This document shows, one piece after another, positions 36,201-44,187 of a DNA stretch of 64,000 nt (positions within the stretch are counted from its first letter, which is position 1; every line of letters begins with the position of its first letter). The DNA is from Pseudomonas iranensis (GTDB taxonomy: Bacteria; Pseudomonadota; Gammaproteobacteria; Pseudomonadales; Pseudomonadaceae), in the NCBI RefSeq assembly GCF_014268585.2, contig NZ_CP077092.1, forward strand, positions 2,046,001-2,110,000, given 5' to 3'. The notes below the pieces were generated by a model. It did no database searches, had not been told where the DNA came from, and saw only the letters and a program-made list of their open reading frames with translations. The translations under genes were made by a program, and so were the position numbers.

Positions 36201-36778
36201 GCGTAACTCTTGGCGGCCGCCGCCCAGCGTGAATTATTCCTGGGCATGCGGGCATGACCTAGATCGAGCTTCTGCGCAGAATCAAGGAGTTGTGCCAGTT
36301 TGCCGCGGTAAGGGTGCAAATCAACATCGCTTGCCGTTGGTTCGCGAATCAGAGCAGGGGCGGTCAATGGGCGTTGGCTGGCCAATTCAAATAACAGCGT
36401 CGATAGCAGATAACCATCTCGCCCGGTAGAGGTCGTTATAAGACTTTCAATTTTCTCGGCACTAAACTGCAATGAGTTGATAAGTGAACGTCGGGGGCGG
36501 CGGAAAAATGTGTTCTGACCGTTTAGCGGTTGACCGTCAATAGTTGCGCCCAGAGCGTCCAGCGAAACTCGCGTAATCGACACTTCCCCAAGTTGTAATG
36601 GGCCAAATAGAGTGTCCACATGTTTCAGTTGGTTCGCTTTGCTGTGCGCAATGCTCAGCGTCGATTCGTTATGCTCGTTGGTTTTAAGCAGCATGTCAGT
36701 GATGACAACGCTGTCGGCGGGTTTTTTATCGTTTTTCAACGAGTCGGTAGAAATCGACGGCTCGATAAGAGTGGCCAT
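33263..36778 (-). CDS. TcdA/TcdB pore-forming-domain protein with RTX-like repeats
   Basis: 1171 residues; AAGGAAG precedes the ATG. Residues about 185-400 match the pore-forming/translocation domain shared by clostridial TcdA/TcdB and insecticidal Mcf/FitD toxins: 'GIQGFGIFMGLRGVVDAI', 'GGLIGGVLTLPFDIFTAV', hydrophobic 312-357 and 'VRIVDDIDDYIELSVEERWR'. Residues about 462-675 hold degenerate Ca-binding-type repeats (GADDTIDAR, GDGRDSIQG, GGDKDDRF, GGAGNDTL, GGGNDQI). Residues 700-1171 look beta-rich and unrecognised. It has no signal peptide and no type I secretion genes nearby. Base composition is AT-richer than neighbours, suggesting transfer. Probably a toxin or translocator against eukaryotic hosts. 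Confidence 0.78.
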   Translation of the reverse strand: MATLIEPSISTDSLKNDKKPADSVVITDMLLKTNEHNESTLSIAHSKANQLKHVDTLFGPLQLGEVSITRVSLDALGATIDGQPLNGQNTFFRRPRRSLINSLQFSAEKIESLITTSTGRDGYLLSTLLFELASQRPLTAPALIREPTASDVDLHPYRGKLAQLLDSAQKLDLGHARMPRNNSRWAAAAKSYAALGSSIGIQGFGIFMGLRGVVDAIKTNNTTEVVINSAGIGTEVASIATDVAVNKIATQMLTAGQNAYKDFAKTRFAVRLGRSGGLIGGVLTLPFDIFTAVRSLNAAENATGKEAMDHYVSAGLSIASAAMTVILGAAAMAGFAFAGPVGLAAGAILAIGSQVYGAVRIVDDIDDYIELSVEERWRSGWFSFCMMDVDQDVQDRYSQAKAMLQHTRQAKETARKLLDGALKGSTEAIVNGKTQVHLEPTEVWTRNWWTKQDSWKTVKVPVIKGADDTIDARAGVTTDTPGAELGTAAGNKGVLWLIGDGRDSIQGVEAKPNAFHYKSGRKELTGGDKDDRFVFDGAADHIRQRENVAEYSKLKGGAGNDTLVLGGVLHRPVKPDIGYDVDLSAGTLHTVMPDAAEEDGKKYIFHSLIESIENVETVDSAASTVVGTSDRNIIKSRGFDTITAGGGNDQIYLLHCGAIASGEAGSDEYFIDHQIGHFSIIEDGRQPSHIVLNWAKDLIESWKISNGSLVITSTFDYSDRQNVVTIHGVYEKVENKYKRSNNNLTFLTRDDFHLKPVLPEMIEPEEPVAIDYSIIKYGNPRTPSILYQEECRISLHENESYFIPRSRQNNVFYSTEKTDTVTRIYLDYASDELTKVEEKYTARQSETAKDLMVKCDLVYHFGNKTVTLFQLAFARGGTDPMNMEKILRTIAYPVQQKYVIIFNDGVAANATISQENYLVPEIQNYGFHKLTTWTHVAPLPLKMRSGKYFFELPENEAHAMSSHNECAELFSSPRQIAMESLEGNGSTYLIHLVADMTIRLSTPGALANAEIRLPYSSLWELDATKLGKVDISLENSQLRIGTCVIHLPVYESEDLIDQIRVITEHGVVHTVDLSFDRVYLDGIDGRFFTEPDASKGLPEALLLMANAEMRGRHIVAAYDGQAVNYKFPAHGWVLSRDKSRIESSELRVLNQCVHQSPYLFKPRPLITVPPA

Positions 36779-36986
36779 TTGAACTTCCTTGTTCTGGCAG
36801 GTTGTTGTTTAAGCGTGGCGGGGATCTTACGGCCAGGTTTCGCAATCTGTACATCGCCGGGTTGTTGCGGTGTATTGCGCCTTGATCATTCAGCTAATCA
36901 CGCTGAAGTTGATACATGACAAGCCATCGACTTTCGAATCCATTCGATAGGGATGGCTTGATAAGTTGCAATCGGTCTGGATTCGA

Positions 36987-37616
36987 TTAGTGACTACTGA
37001 GCAAAGAAGCCGCGCCGGCGCCCCCGAAAAGGCCTGCGCTGATGCGGTTGAACCAGCTCTGGCCCTTGCCGCTGCGCAGATAGCGTGCAGCGCCATGCGC
37101 GCCCAGTCCGTAAGCCAGTTTGCAACACAGATCAAGCACCACCCACGTCGCGATCATGATCAGCAACTGCGGCAGAAACCGCTGTTGCGCACTGAGAAAT
37201 TGCGGCAGAAACGCGGCGAAGAACAGGATGTCTTTCGGATTGCTCGCGCCCAACACAAAAGCGCGCCCGAACAGTGTGCGAAAGCGCGGCGCCGGTGCAG
37301 CCAGGGGCACTTCAGCGCCGACCGACGGCTGGCGCGATTGCTGCCAGCTCTGCCAGGCGAGGTAGAACAGGTAGAGTGCGCCAACGATTTTCAGCGCACT
37401 GAACAACTGTTCGGAGGCCAGCAGCAGTGCGCCGAGCCCTAGTGCCGAAGCGCTCAACAGGCAGATCGAGGCAATCACTCCGCCGAGAAATGCCGGATAG
37501 GACCGGCGCAAGCCGTAATTCAGACTGTTGCTGATCATCAGCAACGACAGCGGCCCCGGGATCAGGATCACTACCAATGCAGCGCCACTGAACAGCAGCC
37601 AGGTTTCCAGACTCAT
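36987..37616 (-). CDS. LysE/RhtB-family amino-acid exporter
   Basis: 209 residues, about six membrane spans. Family features: 'LVVILIPGPLSLLMISNSLNYGLRRS' (GPxxL...G...G) at residues 15-40 and 'FGRAFVLGASNPKDILFFAAFLPQFL' (NPK) near residue 113. It exports amino acids or derivatives across the inner membrane. It starts 85 bp downstream of the NCS2 permease stop but past a terminator, so it is likely separately transcribed. The toxin-like pair lies just beyond it with no evident link. Confidence 0.88.
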   Translation of the reverse strand: MSLETWLLFSGAALVVILIPGPLSLLMISNSLNYGLRRSYPAFLGGVIASICLLSASALGLGALLLASEQLFSALKIVGALYLFYLAWQSWQQSRQPSVGAEVPLAAPAPRFRTLFGRAFVLGASNPKDILFFAAFLPQFLSAQQRFLPQLLIMIATWVVLDLCCKLAYGLGAHGAARYLRSGKGQSWFNRISAGLFGGAGAASLLSSH

Positions 37617-37651
37617 CGCTTTGCTCCTTTGTTGTTATCGAAATGCACAAA

Positions 37652-37674
37652 AGCCCCACCCGCGAGGGTGAGGC
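37652..37674 (-). terminator. Terminator of the purine permease gene
   Basis: On the minus strand AGCCTCACCC-tcgc-GGGTGGGGCT forms a stem with one mismatch followed by TTTTG, 28 nt after the permease stop. Confidence 0.65.
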
Positions 37675-37701
37675 TGAATTGAAGCGTGAACCGCGCAGCG
37701 C

Positions 37702-39051
37702 TTACAGGAAGATGAACTTGGCGATGAAGATCGCGCAGAGCACCCACAGGCTGACGGAGATTTCCTTGTATTTGCCGGTGCCGGCCTTCAATGCCACATA
37801 CGTGATGAAGCCCAGAGCGATGCCGTCGGCAACCGAAAAGGTCAGCGGCATCATGATCGCCGTGACGATCGCCGGAATCGCGTCAGTCGCTTCGTCCCAT
37901 TCAATGTGGGCCATGCCGCCCATCATCAGCATGGCTACGTAGATCAGTGCACCTGCTGTGGCATAAGCGGGAATCATGCCAGCCAGCGGTGCGAAAAACA
38001 TTGCCGCTATAAATAGCACACCCACAGTGACCGCGGTAAGACCAGTCCGACCGCCAGCGGCCACTCCAGCGGCACTTTCCACATAGCTGGTTACTGGAGG
38101 GACACCGACCACCGCGCCGAATACGCTGGACGCGCTGTCGGCTTTCATCGCCCGCGAGAGGTTTTCGATGCGCCCGTCAGCCGCGACGAGGTTGGCGCGC
38201 AGGGCAACGCCCATCAGGGTGCCGGCGGTGTCAAACATGTGCACGAAGAGGAAGGCCAGCACCACGCTGATCATGCTGACGTTGAACACGCCTGCAACGT
38301 TCATCGCCATCCAGGTCGGCGCCAGGCTCGGCGGCGCAGACATGATGCCCTCGTAGTGCACCAGGCCCAGGCCCCAGCCGGCAAGGGTGACGGTGATGAT
38401 GCTGATCAGAATCGCACCGAATACGCGGTGGTAACTGAGGATCGCGATCATCAGAAAGCAGATCGCGGCGAGCAGCGGGCCGGGTTCACGCAGCGAGCCG
38501 AGTTTGATCAGCGTCGCTGGGCTGTCGACGACAATACCGGCGGTTTTAAGCCCGATCAGGCCGAGAAACAGGCCAACACCAGCGCCCATCGCAAAACGCA
38601 GACTGACCGGAATGCTGTTGAGCAGCCATTCGCGAATCCGCGAAAAGGTCAGGAACATGAACAGCACGCCCGAGACGAACACCGCGCCGAGGGCGGTTTC
38701 CCAGTTGTAGCCCATGGTGCCGACCACGGTGTAAGTGAAGAACGCATTGAGGCCCATGCCCGGTGCGAGGCCGACCGGCCAGTTGGCGTAGAGCCCCATC
38801 AACAGGCAGCCCAATGCGGCAGCGATACAGGTGGCGACGAAAGCCGCACCGTGATCGATGCCGGCATCGGCCATGATGTTCGGGTTGACGAAAATGATGT
38901 AAGCCATGGTGATGAAGGTTGTCAGACCGGCAATCAGCTCGGTCTTCACCGTGGTGCCATGCAAGCTGAGTTTGAACAGACGCTCCAGCAGGCCATTGCG
39001 TAATGGCGGCGTGAGCTCGAGCGGCGGTGCTTCGGATTTGCGGCTTTCCAC
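37702..39051 (-). CDS. NCS2/AzgA-type adenine-guanine-hypoxanthine permease
   Basis: 449 residues from a GTG at 39051 (GAGGAG 8 nt upstream). AzgA/GhxP features: 'TTFITMAYIIFVNPNIMADAG' near residue 44, 'GMGLNAFFTYTVVG' and 'VFGAVVGVPPVTSYVESAAG' (substrate-binding region). It takes up adenine, guanine or hypoxanthine with protons. TTGTGTACAA lies 131 bp upstream, the same sequence and nearly the same distance as at uraH, suggesting coregulation with purine catabolism. Confidence 0.9.
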   Translation of the reverse strand: MESRKSEAPPLELTPPLRNGLLERLFKLSLHGTTVKTELIAGLTTFITMAYIIFVNPNIMADAGIDHGAAFVATCIAAALGCLLMGLYANWPVGLAPGMGLNAFFTYTVVGTMGYNWETALGAVFVSGVLFMFLTFSRIREWLLNSIPVSLRFAMGAGVGLFLGLIGLKTAGIVVDSPATLIKLGSLREPGPLLAAICFLMIAILSYHRVFGAILISIITVTLAGWGLGLVHYEGIMSAPPSLAPTWMAMNVAGVFNVSMISVVLAFLFVHMFDTAGTLMGVALRANLVAADGRIENLSRAMKADSASSVFGAVVGVPPVTSYVESAAGVAAGGRTGLTAVTVGVLFIAAMFFAPLAGMIPAYATAGALIYVAMLMMGGMAHIEWDEATDAIPAIVTAIMMPLTFSVADGIALGFITYVALKAGTGKYKEISVSLWVLCAIFIAKFIFL

Positions 39052-39181
39052 AGCGAGTACTCCTCAAGAGTTTTATTGTTATTTCCAGGGCCGGACCCAT
39101 GAGGGGTGGCAGCGGCCCTTTGAGGCATACGCGAATTTGTTGACCGTGTAGTCAGGAACTCGCACGCAGTGGATTATGCTT

Positions 39182-39191
39182 TTGTGTACAA
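39182..39191. promoter_or_regulatory. Candidate purine-regulon operator (permease)
   Basis: TTGTGTACAA, identical to the uraH site at 30669, embedded in TTTGTGTACAAAT, 131 bp upstream of the AzgA-type permease start. Confidence 0.55.
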
Positions 39192-39262
39192 ATAAAGCAA
39201 ATATTGTTTTGGGTTTTGTCGACGATTTTTTTGCTGATAGGGATATATGGCCATCCAGGATA

Positions 39263-39332
39263 GGTTCGCGAGCAGGCTCGCTCCCACCTTTGTAAAGCGT
39301 TCCCATGTGTTGGAGCGAGCCTGCTCGCGAAG
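39263..39332. repeat. REP pair (inverted)
   Basis: 'cgcgagcaggctcgctccca' (39267) and 'ggagcgagcctgctcgcgaa' (39312) flank a short loop between the convergent-side MarR stop and the permease promoter. Confidence 0.85.
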
Positions 39333-39344
39333 AGGGCGGTCCTG

Positions 39345-39791
39345 TCATTCGAGATGTGTCTGACTGCCCCCTAACGCCAGATTCACCGCCAACCAACCAT
39401 TCACCGCCGCTTCCCCTGCTTCTGCAAATACCCGCTCGAGCAATTTCACCTGCTCACGCCGCAGCGCCTGTTCGAACTTCGCACCTTCCGATGTCAGCTC
39501 CAGCAGCCGCTTACGCTTGTCCGTCTGTGAAGCGACGCTGTCGACCAGATGCATTTCCTGCAACTGGCGCAGGGGCATGTTCAACGCCTGCTTGCTCACG
39601 CCCAGCAGGGCTAGCAACTCTTTTACGCTGAGGTTCGGATAGCGCGCGATGAAAAACACGATGCGCTGATGTACCCGCGAGAGTCCGCGGCGCTCGAGCA
39701 TTTCATCCGCCTTGGCCGTAAACGCCTGATAGCCGAAGAAGAACGCTTCCATGGCCTGTTGCTGACTAGTGGGGTTTTTAAGGTCAAGCAT
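39345..39791 (-). CDS. MarR-family transcriptional regulator
   Basis: 148 residues with a winged helix: 'LSVKELLALLGVSKQALNMPL' recognition segment near residues 53-73 and the wing 'DSVASQTDKRKRLLELT' (D-x-R-like) near residue 85. It is divergent from a PLP aminotransferase. Their 81-bp shared region contains AGTCAA/TTGACT, a plausible operator. Likely a local repressor responding to a small ligand. Ligand unknown. Confidence 0.88.
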   Translation of the reverse strand: MLDLKNPTSQQQAMEAFFFGYQAFTAKADEMLERRGLSRVHQRIVFFIARYPNLSVKELLALLGVSKQALNMPLRQLQEMHLVDSVASQTDKRKRLLELTSEGAKFEQALRREQVKLLERVFAEAGEAAVNGWLAVNLALGGSQTHLE

Positions 39792-39823
39792 GTTGACGTA
39801 CTCGCTTAAGCTGTCGTAGTTTC

Positions 39824-39840
39824 AGTCAACCAGTTTGACT
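39824..39840. promoter_or_regulatory. Candidate MarR operator
   Basis: AGTCAA (39824-39829) and TTGACT (39835-39840) form a perfect inverted repeat with a 5-nt spacer in the divergent MarR/aminotransferase promoter. Confidence 0.45.
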
Positions 39841-39872
39841 CATTTTTTACCTGCCTCGCTACGGTGACCTCC

Positions 39873-41039
39873 ATGGCTTTTTCCGAACGTGTCTCGCGCC
39901 TGAAAAGTTCTTTGATCCGAGAAATCCTCGCCGCCGCCCAGCGTCCAGAGGTGATGTCGTTTGCCGGCGGTTTGCCCGCTGAGACGATGTTGCCGAAGGT
40001 GGAGTGGGACGAGATGCCGCTGTCGCTGGGGCAGTACGGCATGAGCGAAGGCGAGCCGGCCTTGCGCGAGGCGCTGGCGGCAGAGGCGAGGGCGCTGGGC
40101 CTTGAATGCGAGGCGAGTCAGGTGCTGGTGGTCAGCGGCTCGCAGCAAACCCTGGATCTGGCGGCCAAGCTGTACATCGACAAGGGGACGGAAATTCTGT
40201 TGGAGGCGCCGACTTATCTGGCCGCGCTGCAAATCTTCCAGCTGTTCGGCGCCGATTGCCTGACTGTGGCGCAGGAAGCCGACGGACCTAACCTGGCGCA
40301 ACTGCGCAGTCGTCTGGAACAGCACCGCCCGGCGTTTATCTACCTGATTCCGACGTTTCAGAATCCTTCCGCCGTGCGCTACAGCGAGGCCAAGCGCTCA
40401 GCGGTCGCCGCGTTGCTTGATGAATTCGGCGTCACGCTCATTGAGGACGAGCCATACCGCGAACTGACTTTCGATGGTGGCAGTGCCAAACCTATTGCGG
40501 CGCGCCTGAAAAAAGCCAGTTGGATCTACACCGGTACCGTGTCGAAAACCTTGCTGCCGGGTTTGCGTGTCGGTTATCTGATTGCCAGTCCAGACCTGTT
40601 TCCGCACCTGCTCAAGCTCAAGCAATCGGCGGACCTGCACACCAATCGCATCGGCCAATGGCAGGCCCTGCAATGGATCGGCACCGAAAAATATCAACAG
40701 CATTTAAGCGAGTTGCGTGATTTCTATCGGCAGCGGCGCGATGCGTTTCAGTTGGCGCTGGAGGAGCATTTTGCCGATCTGGCTGAGTGGAACATGCCCC
40801 AGGGCGGGCTGTTTTTTTGGCTGACGTTGAAGCAACCGCTGGATACCCGGTCATTGCTCAATGAGGCGTTGGCCAATGATGTGGCATTCATGCCCGGTGA
40901 GCCGTTCTTTCCCGAACCGGACAAGCATCACGGGCATTTGCGCTTGAACTTCAGTCACATCGATCCGTCGCGGCTGGATGAAGGGCTGAAGCGGTTGACG
41001 GCGGTGGTGCGGCGGGCGCAGATGGGAAGGGCGGCCTAG
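39873..41039 (+). CDS. PLP-dependent aminotransferase (AAT-I fold, 2-aminoadipate/LysN-like)
   Basis: 388 residues from the ATG at 39873; a GTG three codons earlier is possible. Class I/II fold landmarks: 'MSFAGGLPAETMLPK' at the start, 'VSGSQQTLDLAAKL', 'PTFQNPSAVRYS' (N-P), 'EDEPYREL' (D and Y contacting PLP) and 'YTGTVSKTLLPGLRVGY' with the Schiff-base lysine near residue 227. It lacks the GntR domain of MocR proteins. Likely substrates are branched or aromatic amino acids or 2-aminoadipate; the divergent MarR protein probably controls it. Confidence 0.87.
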   Translation: MAFSERVSRLKSSLIREILAAAQRPEVMSFAGGLPAETMLPKVEWDEMPLSLGQYGMSEGEPALREALAAEARALGLECEASQVLVVSGSQQTLDLAAKLYIDKGTEILLEAPTYLAALQIFQLFGADCLTVAQEADGPNLAQLRSRLEQHRPAFIYLIPTFQNPSAVRYSEAKRSAVAALLDEFGVTLIEDEPYRELTFDGGSAKPIAARLKKASWIYTGTVSKTLLPGLRVGYLIASPDLFPHLLKLKQSADLHTNRIGQWQALQWIGTEKYQQHLSELRDFYRQRRDAFQLALEEHFADLAEWNMPQGGLFFWLTLKQPLDTRSLLNEALANDVAFMPGEPFFPEPDKHHGHLRLNFSHIDPSRLDEGLKRLTAVVRRAQMGRAA

Positions 41040-41082
41040 CAAAAACGCCGGCTCAAGGGCTGGCGTTGTCAGTGTGGGCCTC

Positions 41083-41150
41083 ATCGTGAGCAGGCTCGCT
41101 CCCACAGGGCGGGATGCGTTTCAAGGGTGGGAGCGAGCCTGCTCGCGAAG
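41083..41150. repeat. REP pair (inverted)
   Basis: 'gtgagcaggctcgctcccac' and the opposed 'gtgggagcgagcctgctcgc' lie between the convergent aminotransferase and glutaredoxin-like genes. Just before them AACGCC...GGCGTT (41044-41067) may form the aminotransferase terminator. Confidence 0.82.
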
Positions 41151-41176
41151 GCGGCTAGCGCTCCAACCCATTAACA

Positions 41177-41548
41177 TCAGACCGCCGCAAACCGCTTATC
41201 CAGATAATCGATAATCACCTTGGATTCATACATCCAAGTGGTTTGCCCGTTCTCTTCGATACGCAGGCAAGGCACTTTGATTCGGCCACCCTGTTCCAGC
41301 AGGGTCTGGCGATCCTGCTCGTTGTTCTTCGCGTCTTTCAGTGCCACCGGCACATTCAGACGATGCAGGGCGCGGCGGGTTTTCACGCAGAACGGGCAGG
41401 CGTGGAATTGATACAGCGCCAGATCTTTCGCCGCAGCGTCGACTTGCGCCTGAGCAGCAGCGGGGCGCTTTTTCTTGCCCGGGCGGGTAATGAAGTCGAT
41501 GAAGATAACCAGTTGGCCGAGGCCGACACGAAGCGCTTTGACGAACAC
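41177..41548 (-). CDS. Membrane-anchored glutaredoxin/GST N-terminal-domain protein
   Basis: 123 residues from a GTG at 41548 (GAGG 8 nt upstream). An N-terminal hydrophobic segment ('VGLGQLVIFIDFITRP') is followed by a basic linker and a thioredoxin-fold domain with the dithiol CPFC near residue 55, then 'KVPCLRIEENGQTTWMYES' with the cis-proline VPC. It could reduce glutathione mixed disulfides at the inner membrane. It lies after folE, separated by a terminator. The GST C-terminal domain is absent. Confidence 0.82.
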   Translation of the reverse strand: MFVKALRVGLGQLVIFIDFITRPGKKKRPAAAQAQVDAAAKDLALYQFHACPFCVKTRRALHRLNVPVALKDAKNNEQDRQTLLEQGGRIKVPCLRIEENGQTTWMYESKVIIDYLDKRFAAV

Positions 41549-41609
41549 GTTGAAAGCCTCACGGTGCAAATGAAGAAAGGCGCGCAGCTTACCCGATTTT
41601 TCACGGGCG

Positions 41610-41636
41610 AAAAAAAACCGGCGATCAACGCCGGTT
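41610..41636 (-). terminator. Rho-independent terminator of folE
   Basis: On the minus strand AACCGGCG-ttgat-CGCCGGTT is followed by a T-run (41610-41616), starting 16 nt after the folE stop. Confidence 0.85.
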
Positions 41637-41651
41637 CTTTTCTGTTGCGAA

Positions 41652-42197
41652 TTACTTGATGAGGCTGAGGAATTCGCTACGGGTTGCCGCGTTTTCACGG
41701 AATTCACCGAGCATCACCGACGTGATCATCGACGAATTCTGCTTTTCGACGCCGCGCATCATCATGCACATGTGCTTGGCTTCAATCACCACGGCCACGC
41801 CCAGCGCACCGGTGACTTGCATTACCGCATCGGCGATCTGGCGGCTGAGGTTTTCCTGAATCTGCAGGCGGCGCGCGTACATATCGACGATGCGCGCAAC
41901 CTTCGACAGGCCCAGCACTTTGCCGCTCGGGATATAGGCGACATGCGCCTTGCCGATGAACGGCAGCAGGTGGTGTTCGCACAACGAATACAGCTCGATG
42001 TCCTTGACCAGCACCATTTCGCTGTTGTCGGAGCTGAACAGGGCACCGTTGGTGACCTCTTCGAGCGTCTGTGCATAACCGCGGCAGAGGTACTGCATGG
42101 CTTTGGCGGCACGCTTTGGCGTGTCGAGCAGGCCCTCGCGGGACACGTCCTCGCCCAATTGGCCGAGAATCGCGGTGTAATTCTGTTCCAGGGACAT
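41652..42197 (-). CDS. folE: GTP cyclohydrolase I
   Basis: 181 residues from the ATG at 42197; the longer frame overlaps the Smr gene. Zinc and active-site motifs: '[20 protein letters not shown]' (Cys, His) near residue 71 and '[17 protein letters not shown]' (Cys zinc ligand) near residue 139. It converts GTP to dihydroneopterin triphosphate, the first step to folate and pterins. It lies 77 bp after the Smr gene. Pseudomonas often carries more than one folE, so redundancy elsewhere is likely. Confidence 0.97.
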   Translation of the reverse strand: MSLEQNYTAILGQLGEDVSREGLLDTPKRAAKAMQYLCRGYAQTLEEVTNGALFSSDNSEMVLVKDIELYSLCEHHLLPFIGKAHVAYIPSGKVLGLSKVARIVDMYARRLQIQENLSRQIADAVMQVTGALGVAVVIEAKHMCMMMRGVEKQNSSMITSVMLGEFRENAATRSEFLSLIK

Positions 42198-42274
42198 GAA
42201 ACTACCTGTGGGGATTTTCGCAAAGGGCAAGGGTACGGTGGCGGACACAACCCTGCAAGTTCGGTGTGACGGCT

Positions 42275-42832
42275 TTATTCGTCGCGGCCTTCCATCATCG
42301 TCCGTTTCAGCATCACATAAACCGCGCCAGCGCCGCCGTGGCGGGCCTGGCAGGAGCAGAAACCGAGCACTTGCGCATGCTGGCGCAGCCAGGTGTTGAC
42401 ATGACTTTTGATCATCGGGCGCTTGCCATCCAGGCGCACGGCTTTGCCGTGCGTCACGCGCACGCAGCGGATTTCGAATTTGGTTGCCTCGGCGAGAAAG
42501 GCCCAAAGTGTCTCCCGGGCCTTTTCCACGCTCATGCCGTGCAGGTCGAGGCTGCCTTCGAACGGGATCTGCCCGACCTTGAGCTTGCGCATCTGGCTTT
42601 CCTGCACGCCATCGCGAGACCACATCAGCTCGTCTTCCGGGCCTACGTCGATCACGAACTGGTCGGACAAGCCGTCAATGATAGTGGTGTCGCTGCGCAC
42701 GGTGGCGGACTGACGCAGCTTGGCGATCTGCGCGCGGTCAGCCTTGGGTTTGCCGGTGTCGGCGCGGTCGTGCTTGATCGGCTTGACGCCCTGGATCGCA
42801 CTTTTGAACAGAGAAAAATCGTCGTCTTGCAT
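42275..42832 (-). CDS. Smr-domain protein (SmrA/B-type putative endonuclease)
   Basis: 185 residues from the ATG at 42832. An N-terminal variable region precedes the Smr domain: '[20 protein letters not shown]' (LDLHG) near residue 95, '[10 protein letters not shown]' (THGxG variant) and '[15 protein letters not shown]' near the end. Related E. coli SmrB cleaves mRNA at collided ribosomes. The C-terminus '[13 protein letters not shown]' is typical. It is unlinked to MutS here. Confidence 0.9.
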   Translation of the reverse strand: MQDDDFSLFKSAIQGVKPIKHDRADTGKPKADRAQIAKLRQSATVRSDTTIIDGLSDQFVIDVGPEDELMWSRDGVQESQMRKLKVGQIPFEGSLDLHGMSVEKARETLWAFLAEATKFEIRCVRVTHGKAVRLDGKRPMIKSHVNTWLRQHAQVLGFCSCQARHGGAGAVYVMLKRTMMEGRDE

Positions 42833-42906
42833 GTCAGCCTCCGCGAAGGGCGGCCAGTTTAACCAAGTCGACAGAAAACGGCCCGGCAAAAAGCCAGACC
42901 GTTGGG

Positions 42907-43227
42907 TCAGTCGTGTTTTTTCATCAGATGCGGGGACATGTTCAGTTCCCGCGATTGCCGTGCGCGACGACGGCAGCGGCGCCACAGGGCAACGCCGAAA
43001 TACAGAAACAGCAGACCGACGGCAAGCATGATTGCCGAGCCCAGCGGTGATGCGTTCAGGTCACCCAGCGCCGGCGGGCGGCCGAGCAGGCTGGCGGCGC
43101 CGGCCATCGCCAGCAGCACGCCGAACGTCGCCAGAATGGCCGAGATCGCCGCGCCAAATCGAAAACGCCAGTTGCTTTGGCCTTTGGGCCGCAAACGGCG
43201 TGCGTCAAATCCATCGGATAACTTCAT
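42907..43227 (-). CDS. Two-span inner-membrane protein, unknown function
   Basis: 106 residues from the ATG at 43227. Two hydrophobic helices ('AAISAILATFGVLLAMAGAASLL' region and 'AIMLAVGLLFLYFGVALW') with a basic N-terminus and an Arg-rich stretch 'RRCRRRARQSREL' after the second. No recognised family. It lies between the Smr and isochorismatase-like genes. Confidence 0.75.
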   Translation of the reverse strand: MKLSDGFDARRLRPKGQSNWRFRFGAAISAILATFGVLLAMAGAASLLGRPPALGDLNASPLGSAIMLAVGLLFLYFGVALWRRCRRRARQSRELNMSPHLMKKHD

Positions 43228-43357
43228 TCCGACCTTCCTCAATGGTATCGGCCCTTCGACCGGGAGTTGACCGGGTTGTTCCTGAGGCTATGGCATTTGC
43301 GGCAAATCAGCGGATATAGCGGATGAGCGGCGCCGTGCACCGCTCACAAGGGCAGGA

Positions 43358-43948
43358 TCAGATCAGGTCCTGAGTCTTGGCCAGCGTGGCGAAGTTGTCA
43401 GCCATGATCGCCATTTCCGCTTCCTGCACGCGTTCGGCGCTGAGCACGCCGCCCTTGAACGGCAGATCGCGGGTCGCGCAGGCGTCTTCGACCAGGGTGC
43501 AGCGGAAACCGAGGTTCTTCGCCGCGCGCACGGTGGTGCTGACGCTGGAGTGACTCATGAAACCGCAAACGATCAGGTCCAGCGAGCCGAGGTTCTGCAG
43601 GCGCTCGAGCAGTTCGGTGCCATGGAACGCGCTCGGCAGCAGTTTGCCGATAATGGTTTCATCGCCTTGCGGTTCCAGACCGGGGATGAATTCGCCACGT
43701 TCGCCCTGCGGGTCGAACAGGCCACCAACGGTGCCGAGATGACGCACGTGCACGATCGGCCGACCGGCGGCACGGGCTGCGGCAACCACTTGTTTGATGT
43801 TCGCGACGGCCGCGTCCATGCCGCTCAGGGCCAGCGGGCCACTGAGGTATTCCTTCTGGGCATCGATGATGACCACGGTGGCATGGCTCAGGGTGGCCGC
43901 TGCGTAACCGCGACCGCTGAGTTGAAACATCGTTTTTGGAACGGACAT
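43358..43948 (-). CDS. Isochorismatase-like hydrolase lacking the usual Cys nucleophile
   Basis: 196 residues from the ATG at 43948. Isochorismatase fold: 'ATVVIIDAQKEYL' (Asp29), 'IIGKLLPSAFHGTEL' (Lys102) and 'LIVCGFMSHSSVSTTVRAA'. In cysteine hydrolases such as nicotinamidases the residue before the V of the last motif is Cys; here it is Ser135. True isochorismatases (PhzD/EntB type) also lack the Cys, so it may act on an enol ether or similar. Substrate is unknown. It is divergent from prmB. Confidence 0.8.
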   Translation of the reverse strand: MSVPKTMFQLSGRGYAAATLSHATVVIIDAQKEYLSGPLALSGMDAAVANIKQVVAAARAAGRPIVHVRHLGTVGGLFDPQGERGEFIPGLEPQGDETIIGKLLPSAFHGTELLERLQNLGSLDLIVCGFMSHSSVSTTVRAAKNLGFRCTLVEDACATRDLPFKGGVLSAERVQEAEMAIMADNFATLAKTQDLI

Positions 43949-44187
43949 TCTGGGGCTCCTCGGGGTGGGGCTTTTGCGACATTGTCCTCTGGCTGAGCGG
44001 TTCTGTGAATCGCTACCATCGTAGGCGCCGTCGTTCTTGGCCTGCAGCCTTGTCAAGTTACACGTTCCGTTCAATGCCTGATGCAAAAAAAAGAAATCTC
44101 CTACCGGAACCGCACGGTTTTTCCTGCGTCGTCGTCGCGCGTTTTGGCTGCTAGAATCGCCAGTCGTTTTTTCTGGAGTTCTACGCC

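Noticed and set aside
33263..36778. Classic RTX toxin secreted by a type I system.
   Set aside because: The Ca-binding-type repeats are few and degenerate, no hlyB/hlyD-type genes are nearby, and the pore domain is of the TcdA/TcdB type.
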